Shown: in pieces, positions 1-5,392 of the stretch
Numbering within the stretch: the first letter of the stretch is position 1
How the letters are laid out: every line of letters begins with the position of its first letter
NCBI GenBank assembly: GCA_030614245.1
Contig: JAUWKK010000160.1
Coordinates: forward strand, 1 to 6,739
Length of the DNA: 6,739 nucleotides
DNA from: Planctomycetota bacterium
Lineage (GTDB): Bacteria; Planctomycetota; PUPC01; JABMSA01; JAUWKK01
Direction of reading: 5' to 3'
Notes under the pieces: generated by a model
Databases searched by the model: none
The model's input: only the letters and a program-made list of their open reading frames with translations
What the model was told of the DNA's origin: nothing
Made by a program: the position numbers and the translations under genes

Positions 1-10
1 AAATGTGTGC

Positions 11-310
11 ATGTACATCCGCCCGACGGTCATCCGCAAGAACGGAAAACGCCACGCATACTGGGCTCTGGTCGAGTCTGTGCGGACGGCGCGCGGGCCT
101 CGTCAGCGGACGGTGGCGTACATCGGTGCGGCTGATGAGGAGACTCGCGAAGGTGTCAGGTACGCGGCGAAGGGGCGTCAGAAGAAGCTGTTCGGCGACG
201 TAAAACCGAACTGGGTCGAAGTCGATACGTCGCGTGTGTGGGTCGAGCGCTGCCGCGAGTTCGGCGGCCCGTGGCTGGGGCTGGAACTGCTCCGCAGCGC
301 CGATCGCCGC
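11..310 (+). pseudogene. Truncated IS1634/IS4-type transposase, N-terminal remnant
   Basis: The translation opens MYIRPTVIRKNGKRHAYWAL and continues through VESVRTARGPRQRTVAYIG, then GGPWLGLELLRS near residue 95. From memory this is the typical N-terminal region of IS1634/IS4-like DDE transposases. A full enzyme has several hundred residues; here the resemblance stops at about residue 98, so the whole catalytic region with its DDE acids is missing and it cannot transpose. ATG 11 is preferred over GTG 5 because family members begin MYIR or MYVR; the ribosome binding site would lie before the window. No frameshift or stop ends the frame: it stays open to the TAG at 866-868 and so includes the next gene. 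Bases about 310-421 are unrecognised. The 3' boundary is an estimate from where the resemblance ends. No terminal inverted repeat was seen. Confidence 0.7.
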
Positions 311-411
311 GAAAAGGAAAAAGCGATGCACGTCCGCTTCGAGGCGACGCAGAAGACGGGCCGCTTCAGCCCTGGAGTTGGTCGCCACCAAGAGAAAAGG
401 AACAATTCAAG

Positions 412-417
412 AAAGGG
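412..417 (+). promoter_or_regulatory. Shine-Dalgarno-like AAAGGG for the 425 start
   Basis: AAAGGG sits 7 bases before ATG 425 and 4 bases before the adjacent ATG 422. The spacing favours 425. Its presence supports an independent start for the membrane protein, rather than translation only as a tail of the transposase remnant. Confidence 0.45.
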
Positions 418-424
418 CGGAATG

Positions 425-868
425 ATGAGAATCCTAAAGACCGGACTTGTGCTGACCCTTGTGTTCATTGTCGGCGTGGTAGTCGGGTTGGTTGGAGCAC
501 CCCTCCACAAGTTCCGTACAGTCATACAGCAGGTGGCCGAAAAGGACACCGACCAGATCATGCTTCATACTGAGACACTAAGCCTTCTGCGCCTCGGAGA
601 AGAGGACTCGGCAATCAAGCTCCTGGAAACAGTTCTTGACGGTGAGATTCTTAGCGTCGCCCAAAAGGCAGAAACGCCGTTGTTGCCTCTCACGGCGCGC
701 GGCAAGAAAGCGCTGCAGGCGGCCAAGGCTTATCGGGCAATTTTCCCTTCGTCTGCTGTCGCTTCTGTCCTCCAAGGGGTGCCGGATCTCAAGTTCGAGA
801 AGGAATGCGACTCAGGATTATGCCGGCTCCACGAGAAGAGCCTGGAGTCATCAGATGGCAGCGAATAG
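425..868 (+). CDS. Small single-pass membrane protein, hypothetical
   Basis: This 147-residue protein is not one I recognise by name. It starts MRILK, followed by a hydrophobic stretch at about residues 6-26 (GLVLTLVFIVGVVVGLVG). The positive N-terminus suggests an N-in signal anchor with the rest outside the cytoplasmic membrane. The remainder is soluble and mostly helical: a segment around LLRLGEEDSAIKLLETVLDG, then ALQAAKAYRAIFPSS, reads like one or two helix-turn-helix repeats of the kind seen in other membrane-anchored hypothetical proteins. A CDSGLC pair near the C-terminus could form a disulfide. GC is about 50% in two hand-counted 60-base samples (29/60 and 31/60), against 41/60 in a sample from the menaquinone genes, which suggests separate ancestry. 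The frame is continuous with the transposase remnant upstream. The alternative start is ATG 422. Confidence 0.6.
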   Translation: MRILKTGLVLTLVFIVGVVVGLVGAPLHKFRTVIQQVAEKDTDQIMLHTETLSLLRLGEEDSAIKLLETVLDGEILSVAQKAETPLLPLTARGKKALQAAKAYRAIFPSSAVASVLQGVPDLKFEKECDSGLCRLHEKSLESSDGSE

Positions 869-893
869 AGTAGCCTAAGGAGTGGCCCAACCA

Positions 894-912
894 TCGCGTC
901 CAACGGACGCGA
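894..912 (+). other. 8-bp stem-loop, possible weak terminator
   Basis: TCGCGTCC at 894-901 and GGACGCGA at 905-912 are perfect reverse complements around a three-base AAC loop, 25 bases after the stop at 868. ACCA (890-893) and TGGT (923-926) could add a short outer pairing. There is no T-run on either side, so intrinsic termination is uncertain. It could instead stabilise the 3' end of the transcript or be an operator-like palindrome. Confidence 0.35.
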
Positions 913-951
913 GATTGCTCGGTGGTCGTTCCCGCCTGCCGGTGCGCAGCC

Positions 952-1080
952 TTAATGTCCGCCGCAGAATAACAGCAGCAGCACACAGAGCGCGATTGAA
1001 AAGGCAATAGAATGACCGTAAACTAGTGCTCGGTTTTTTTCGGGATATCTGTTCGGGTCAGGGCGCGATAAACTTGAGAC
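952..1080 (-). other. Open frame with membrane-like segment and no normal start codon
   Basis: Read on the minus strand, 42 sense codons run from just after an in-frame TAG (1081-1083) to TAA at 952-954. The translation includes DPNRYPEKNRALVYGHS, then a hydrophobic IAFSIALCVLLLLFCGG, and ends in H. This polar head plus single membrane helix looks like a small membrane protein. However, the frame contains no ATG, GTG or TTG (it begins with GTC), and no ribosome binding site is visible. It abuts the start of the DUF3786 gene on the other strand. It may be a decayed gene, one using a rare start, or chance. Otherwise I see no gene in the 869-1082 spacer. Confidence 0.15.
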
Positions 1081-1082
1081 CT

Positions 1083-1682
1083 ATGCGACAGGACAACTAC
1101 GAGGCGGCGACGAGGCTGGCCTTCGAGGCACTGCGCGGCCAGTCCGACGAACAGATGCTGTGGCTGGGCGCGGAGCCGTGCGGAGATGCCTGGCGGCTGC
1201 CGGTCCTCGATGACTGGTTTGAGGTCGACATGTTATCTCACCGCGTTACCACGTCCGCAGGGCGCGAAGTCTCCGCAGTCTGGAGCATTCTCGCGCTGCA
1301 CTACATGGCGGTCCGTTCGCGTCCCGAGCGGTGCGTGCCGGACACGACGTTCGCCGATCTGCCGGCGTCGCGGGCGTACGCCGGGGTATACCATAAGCGC
1401 GTGATCGACCGATTGTGCGGAACGGCAGGCCGAGACGCTGAGACGCTGCGCGCCGCAGCGAAAGCACTGGCTGGCCGCGGCACTGAAGGTGGCGACCTCG
1501 CCTTCGACTTCGACGAGTTCCCCCGAGTGCCGCTCAGGCTCGTATGGCACGCTCCCGACGAAGAATTCCCGCCATCGGCGACACTGCTCCTGCCGCGCAA
1601 TATCGAATCTTTCTTCTGCACGGAGGATATCGTCGTGCTGTCGGAGCGCCTGGTCTCGCACCTCGGCGGCCGGTGCTTCTGA
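1083..1682 (+). CDS. DUF3786-family protein, function unknown
   Basis: This 199-residue soluble protein has no signal peptide or membrane segment. From memory it fits DUF3786: an N-terminal NYEAATRLAFEAL, a central ILALHYMAVRS helix, then FDEFPRVPLRLVWHAPDEEF, the FPPSATLLLPRNIESFF segment, and a final TEDIVVLSERLVSHL. The family's usual length is near 200 residues. Its function is not established; members are known mainly from anaerobic bacteria and archaea. I chose ATG 1083 because family members begin at the NYE region. GTG 1026 would add 19 residues with no family match and has no ribosome binding site. TTG 1074 is a real alternative, with AGGG at 1060-1063 ten bases upstream, and TTG starts seem to be used nearby. 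The gene converges with the menaquinone operon, stops 25 bases apart, so it is not co-transcribed with it. Confidence 0.75.
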   Translation: MRQDNYEAATRLAFEALRGQSDEQMLWLGAEPCGDAWRLPVLDDWFEVDMLSHRVTTSAGREVSAVWSILALHYMAVRSRPERCVPDTTFADLPASRAYAGVYHKRVIDRLCGTAGRDAETLRAAAKALAGRGTEGGDLAFDFDEFPRVPLRLVWHAPDEEFPPSATLLLPRNIESFFCTEDIVVLSERLVSHLGGRCF

Positions 1683-1707
1683 TCCGGGCTCCTCCAAGCA
1701 GAGAGAA

Positions 1708-2433
1708 TCAGACTCGAACGCCGACAAATATGGAAACAACCCCACCCGTAAGTGGAATGTGGCGCACCTGCTCGAAGCCCGCTTCGCTCATCATCGCCGT
1801 CACCCGTTCGGGGGGAGGAAAATCTTCGATGGATTCGACGAGGTATCGGTAGGCGTTCCCGCGCGAAAGCAGCCGCGCCGCCAGCCGGATGAACGTCCGA
1901 TTGTAGACCCGATAGAGCATCCGCAACAGCCTGCCGCCCGGCACTGTCAGCTCCAGGACTACAAGGCAGCCGCCCGGACGGATCACCCGCCGCATCTCAC
2001 TAAGAGCCGCCCGGCGATCCTCGATGTTGCGCAGGCAGAAAGCAGTGATAACCCCCGAGAACGAAGCGTCTGTATACGCCAGTGCCGAAGCGTTGCCGGC
2101 CTGGAACGAGATCGAGCCGGCCAATGCGGCCCGCCGGGCTTTTGTCTTCGCCAGGGCCAGCATCTCCAGAGAAGGATCGACACCCACGACGCTCGCCCCG
2201 GGACGGCGGCGGAGAATCTCGATTGCGACGTCGCCCGTCCCGGTGCCGATATCGAGATAGCATCCGTCCTCGGTGGGGTCGAGAAATGCAATAGCACGCC
2301 GACGCCAGTAGCCGGCGAGCCCGAGCGATATCACACGGTTCATCAGGTCGTATCGCAGCGCGATTGCACCGAACATCGCGCGGTTCTCTTCGCCTGATAC
2401 GAGAGTGTCGCGGTTGTCGTGTCTGCCGGTCAA
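1708..2433 (-). CDS. menG: Demethylmenaquinone methyltransferase (UbiE/MenG type)
   Basis: This class I SAM-dependent methyltransferase adds the ring methyl group to demethylmenaquinol, the last step of menaquinone synthesis. From the TTG start it has 241 residues, as expected for UbiE/MenG. MFGAIALRYDLMNRVISLG (20-38) is the family's N-terminal signature. LDIGTGTGD (60-68) is SAM motif I, VVGVDPSLEML carries the acidic residue that binds the SAM ribose, and FCLRNIEDRRAAL plus the RRVIRPGG loop are the later motifs. The C-terminal PLTGGVVSIFVG is also typical. It is the last gene of the operon. TTG 2433 overlaps the mqnC stop by four bases (TTGA) and has GGAG 11 bases upstream; ATG 2376 would give 222 residues and remove the usual short lead before MFG. 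The frame is open further upstream, but that part lies over mqnC and has no family similarity. Function is confident; the start is not. Confidence 0.88.
   Translation of the reverse strand: MTGRHDNRDTLVSGEENRAMFGAIALRYDLMNRVISLGLAGYWRRRAIAFLDPTEDGCYLDIGTGTGDVAIEILRRRPGASVVGVDPSLEMLALAKTKARRAALAGSISFQAGNASALAYTDASFSGVITAFCLRNIEDRRAALSEMRRVIRPGGCLVVLELTVPGGRLLRMLYRVYNRTFIRLAARLLSRGNAYRYLVESIEDFPPPERVTAMMSEAGFEQVRHIPLTGGVVSIFVGVRV
2430..2433 (-). promoter_or_regulatory. TTGA stop/start overlap, mqnC to menG
   Basis: On the minus strand, AATTGACC contains the TGA that ends mqnC and a TTG in the menG frame. A four-base overlap of this kind usually means translational coupling by a reinitiating ribosome. 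GGAG at 2445-2448 is the nearest Shine-Dalgarno-like sequence, 11 bases from the TTG, which is rather far. Confidence 0.5.
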
Positions 2434-3506
2434 TTGCGGGGCTGCTCCGAAAAGGTTTCGACGATCCGGTAGTGCGAATCCCTGCGTGCCGGGGTGAAGC
2501 CCGAGCGGCGGATGATCGCAAGCACCTCGTCGAGATTCGTCCGCCGCCGGTGGCCGGTCGTCCGCAGGACATTCTCCTCGGCCAGCAGCCCGCCGAAGTC
2601 GTCGGCACCGGCGATCAGAGCCAGCGAGCCGGCCGTGATGCTCTCGCTGAACCACGACGACTGCACGTGCTCGAAATTGTCCAGCATGAGCCGCGACGTC
2701 GCGATTATCCGCACGTAACGGGCAGGATGCGCACCGGTTGGCACGCGCCCGGTCAGTGGCGAGCCGCCCGGCTTGAACGACCACGGTATGAACGAACTGA
2801 ACCCGCCCGTGCGATCCTGCAAGTCTCGCAGCCGCAGCAGGTGCTCGATGATCTCCTCGTCGGTCTCGACGTGGCCGAACATCAGCGTAGCGGTCGTCTT
2901 GAACCCGAGCCGGTGCGCATCCTCCATGACGGCAAGCCATTCGTCTGCGGAGCACTTGTTCGGCGCGATCTCGCTGCGGACGCGGTCACAGAGGACCTCG
3001 GCGCCGCCGCCGGGCAGGGTATCGATGCCTTCCTCGCGCAGTACGGCCAGCACCTCGCTATGAGACATCCGCTCGCGGCGGGCAACGAAAATGATCTCGG
3101 GCGGGCTGAATGGATGAATGTGGATGTCCGGGCACGCCGTGCGGATGGCGCGGATATACTCGAGCCAGTCGTCCAGCGAAACATCTGGATTGTGCCCGCC
3201 CTGGAGAAGGACGGTCGTCGCCCCGAGCTCGGCGGCCGAGCGAACGCGCCGCCCCAGCTCGCCCGGCGACAGCGTGTACGCATCCGTATCGCCTTCGCTG
3301 CGGTTGAACGCGCAGAAGCGGCAGCGCGTCGTGCAGATGTTCGTGTAGTTCGGATTCGTATCGTAGACGAACGTCACAATGCCGCCCGGGTGCCGCTGCA
3401 TTCGGGCATGGTGGGCCGCGCGCATCAGTTCGCCGAGGGGCTTATCGCGGAGCATCCGCAGCCCATCGGCCTCTTCGTATCTGGGAATATTGCGTCTCTC
3501 GGTCAA
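2430..3506 (-). CDS. mqnC: Cyclic dehypoxanthinyl futalosine synthase, radical SAM
   Basis: MqnC is a cytoplasmic [4Fe-4S] radical SAM enzyme that cyclises dehypoxanthinyl futalosine in the futalosine route. From TTG 3506 it has 358 residues, normal for the family. The cluster motif CTTRCRFC gives C58, C62 and C65, directly after NYTNI. Other MqnC hallmarks follow in order: LLQGGHNPD, IHIHPFSPPEI, LPGGGAEVLCDRV, TTATLMFGHVET, LQDRTGGFSSFIPW and, near the C-terminus, GADDFGG followed by EENV. The QGGH and FGHVET forms separate it from MqnE. TTG 3506 overlaps the mqnA stop by four bases and leaves a normal lead (TERRNIPRYEEADGLRML) before the domain. No ATG or GTG lies between 3506 and the first conserved residues except internal Met codons that would cut into the domain. 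The frame stays open up to 3818, but that extension lies over mqnA and reads as low-complexity Arg/Pro-rich sequence. Confidence 0.93.
   Translation of the reverse strand: MTERRNIPRYEEADGLRMLRDKPLGELMRAAHHARMQRHPGGIVTFVYDTNPNYTNICTTRCRFCAFNRSEGDTDAYTLSPGELGRRVRSAAELGATTVLLQGGHNPDVSLDDWLEYIRAIRTACPDIHIHPFSPPEIIFVARRERMSHSEVLAVLREEGIDTLPGGGAEVLCDRVRSEIAPNKCSADEWLAVMEDAHRLGFKTTATLMFGHVETDEEIIEHLLRLRDLQDRTGGFSSFIPWSFKPGGSPLTGRVPTGAHPARYVRIIATSRLMLDNFEHVQSSWFSESITAGSLALIAGADDFGGLLAEENVLRTTGHRRRTNLDEVLAIIRRSGFTPARRDSHYRIVETFSEQPRN
3503..3506 (-). promoter_or_regulatory. TTGA stop/start overlap, mqnA to mqnC
   Basis: AAGTTGACC on the minus strand holds the mqnA TGA (3505-3503) and a TTG in the mqnC frame (3506-3504). 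No good Shine-Dalgarno sequence precedes it; only a weak GGAA is present. Initiation therefore probably depends on ribosomes finishing mqnA. Confidence 0.5.
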
Positions 3507-4303
3507 CTTGCACGTTCCGTGGCTTTGGTGAAGAGCGGATGGCGGCCGTGTCGTTTCAGTTCTTCGAGGAACAGCTCCTGGCCTTTCAGTTCCTGCGGGC
3601 CGAGGATGCGTTTCATTCCGCGCAGGTATCGGGTCATCATCTCGGTTGAGAGTCCCAGGCGTTCGGCCTCGGCGGCTGCCGATGCGATTGCCAACTCGTC
3701 GTCGCGGCATCGGAGCCTGTCGAGCCATTCCAGCATCGCCGAGCGCACCTCCTGCGGCGCATCCCTGCGGATAACCCAGCGCGCGAAGACGAACGGCAGC
3801 CCATGAGTGCGGAACCATTCCGCCGCGAGATCGATCACGTATGGGCTGTCGCCTCGCGCGTTACGCACGAGCGCCTCGTCGCCGATGAGCATCTCGCCGT
3901 TCGCATCCTCGCCAGCGCGGGCCAGGTATGGGATGTGGTCGAATCCGTGGCGATACCCCAGCAGAAGGTACAGCAGCCGCACCGATGACGACGATTGGTC
4001 GGTCAGTCTTACGCAGGCGGGCGCTGCCATTTGTTCGAACGGCCGATCCGAGAAGAGCAGCACGCTGCCCACGGCCCCGGCAGCCGCGATGCCGAACTCG
4101 CCGAGGAAGTCGACCGTCGCGGCCAGATCCGGCAGGTCGCCCACGGGCAACGCCGCTGCCAACACGCGGCCATCGCGCAGCGCCGTCGATGATTCCCGGG
4201 GCGTCAGGCACACCCATTCGCAGCCCTGCGGCTCATCGAGCAGCCGATAGGGCGCCATATTCGCAAAGGGTATCATCGAGATCGGGTGCTTCATGCTTTC
4301 CAT
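3503..4303 (-). CDS. mqnA: Chorismate dehydratase MqnA
   Basis: MqnA removes water from chorismate to give 3-[(1-carboxyvinyl)oxy]benzoate, the first committed step of the futalosine pathway. The 266 residues match the family length and its periplasmic-binding-protein-like fold, but there is no signal peptide, as expected for a cytoplasmic enzyme. Visible family segments are IPFANMAPYRLL (11-22, with the conserved Asn at 15 that is reported as catalytic in this family), then GAVGSVLLFSDRPF, RLTDQSSSSVRLLYLLL, LIGDEALV, and IDLAAEWFRTHGLPFVFARW. The VGSVLLFS and GLPFVFARW segments point to MqnA rather than its relative MqnD. ATG 4303 has a GGGGG stretch shortly upstream; ATG 4294 is possible and would shorten it by three residues. 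It starts 15 bases after the mqnE stop and overlaps mqnC at its 3' end. Confidence 0.93.
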   Translation of the reverse strand: MESMKHPISMIPFANMAPYRLLDEPQGCEWVCLTPRESSTALRDGRVLAAALPVGDLPDLAATVDFLGEFGIAAAGAVGSVLLFSDRPFEQMAAPACVRLTDQSSSSVRLLYLLLGYRHGFDHIPYLARAGEDANGEMLIGDEALVRNARGDSPYVIDLAAEWFRTHGLPFVFARWVIRRDAPQEVRSAMLEWLDRLRCRDDELAIASAAAEAERLGLSTEMMTRYLRGMKRILGPQELKGQELFLEELKRHGRHPLFTKATERAS

Positions 4304-4318
4304 TGCGGCCCCCGGCGC

Positions 4319-5392
4319 CTACGTGTCGGTTCTGAAGTCGCCCGTCCGTTCGACGGGGCAGAATCCGCCGAGGCGGATCGTTTCGTGCATTCGCAGGCGC
4401 GTTACGGCCCTGGGCGTTCGGGCGCCGGCCGCGTGTGCGATGCGCTCTTCGCCCAGCGGGCCGTCGAGGTCGTCGGCTCCCCACGAGAGAGCCGCAGCAG
4501 CCGTCTCCAGGCCAACCATCGGCCAGTAAGCCTTAATGTGGGGGAAGTTGTCGAGCACGAGCCTCGCCAGTGCAATCACGGCCAGGTTCTCGATAGGCGG
4601 CGGGCCATCCTCCCAGGCACCGTGCTTGCCGGGCTGATACGCCAGCGGAACGAAGCACACAAAGCCGCCCGTCTCGTCCTGAGCATCCCGCAGAGCGAGC
4701 AGATGTTCGACGCGTTCGTCGGGCGTCTCACCGAGGCCGTAGAGCATCGTCGCGTTGGTGGACAGCCCGAGGCCGTGCGCTTTCTTGTGGACGTCGAACC
4801 AGCCCGCCGGATCGAGCTTGTCGGGGCAGTATTCGGCCCGCATTCGACCCGAGAATAGCTCGGCACCGCCGCCGGGCATTGCATTCAGACCGGCTTCCCT
4901 GAACTGCGACAGCACGCCGCCTACGCCGATCCCGTCGCAGCGCGCGAACCAGTCCATCTCGACGGCCGTGTACGCCTTGATCCAGATTTCGGGATGACGA
5001 CGGCGAATCTCGCGGACGAGCTCGAGGCTCCGCCGGAAATCCCAGACGCGGTTCATCCCGCCAACAATGTGCACTTCGGCCGGCTCGAACTGCGCGATGC
5101 GGCCGAGAATCTCCTCTTCATCCAGCACGTACGCATGCTCGTCGCCCTTCCGGGCCGAGTACCGGCAGAATCGGCACGTGCCCTCGCAGATGTTCGACGG
5201 ATTGATCTGCAAATTGAAAACGTATGTGGCGCGGTCGCCGAACCGCGCTCGCCTGTTGACGAGGGCGGCTTCGCCAAGACGGTGGACGCCGTCCGGCGTG
5301 AGAGCGCGAGCGAGCGCGAGGGCTTCGCCGTGGCTGATGCGTTCGCGCGCTGCCCCCTTCGCCAGGGCTGTCTCCAATGCAGCGTCCGTCAT
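4319..5392 (-). CDS. mqnE: Aminodeoxyfutalosine synthase, radical SAM
   Basis: MqnE is a radical SAM enzyme that adds the adenosyl radical of SAM to the MqnA product, with loss of CO2, to form 6-amino-6-deoxyfutalosine. It has 357 residues. The cluster motif CEGTCRFC provides C69, C73 and C76 after QINPSNI, and is followed by ARKGDEHAYVL. Then come EVHIVGG (106-112), IKAYTAVEMDWFA, MPGGGAELFSGRMR, TNATMLYGLGETPDERV and DETGGFVCFVPLAYQPG. The KAYTAVE, LYG and FVPLAYQPG forms distinguish it from MqnC. One oddity is the loop after EVHIVGG, which reads MNRVWDF where MqnE proteins normally have LHP. The start is firm: ATG 5392 overlaps the upstream stop as ATGA and has a strong GGAGGG six bases before it. 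With MqnA it forms the first two steps of the pathway. Confidence 0.92.
   Translation of the reverse strand: MTDAALETALAKGAARERISHGEALALARALTPDGVHRLGEAALVNRRARFGDRATYVFNLQINPSNICEGTCRFCRYSARKGDEHAYVLDEEEILGRIAQFEPAEVHIVGGMNRVWDFRRSLELVREIRRRHPEIWIKAYTAVEMDWFARCDGIGVGGVLSQFREAGLNAMPGGGAELFSGRMRAEYCPDKLDPAGWFDVHKKAHGLGLSTNATMLYGLGETPDERVEHLLALRDAQDETGGFVCFVPLAYQPGKHGAWEDGPPPIENLAVIALARLVLDNFPHIKAYWPMVGLETAAAALSWGADDLDGPLGEERIAHAAGARTPRAVTRLRMHETIRLGGFCPVERTGDFRTDT

Noticed and set aside
1015..1040. ACCG...CGGT followed by seven T residues, as an intrinsic terminator
   Set aside because: The stem is only four base pairs with a 12-base loop, too weak to pair with the T-run as a terminator.
1026..1082. 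GTG 1026 as the start of the DUF3786 gene
   Set aside because: The 19 extra residues have no family resemblance and there is no ribosome binding site before the GTG.
1683..1707. Terminator between the convergent DUF3786 and menG genes
   Set aside because: No convincing inverted repeat or T-run is visible in these 25 bases.
1489..2397. A 302-residue plus-strand frame opposite menG
   Set aside because: Its composition is that of a reverse-complement shadow and it runs through the end of the DUF3786 gene in another frame.
2434..2955. N-terminal extension of menG up to 2955
   Set aside because: The extension lies over mqnC, has low-complexity Arg-rich composition and would make the protein far longer than any UbiE/MenG.
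2364..3806. A 480-residue open frame on the plus strand, opposite mqnC
   Set aside because: It is rich in Arg, Ala and Pro with no recognisable domain and lies entirely opposite mqnC and parts of mqnA and menG, whose motifs are unmistakable. Long antisense frames are expected in GC-rich coding DNA.
3507..3818. N-terminal extension of mqnC up to 3818
   Set aside because: The added 104 residues are Arg/Pro-rich, lie over mqnA coding sequence and match nothing in MqnC; the family length is met from TTG 3506.
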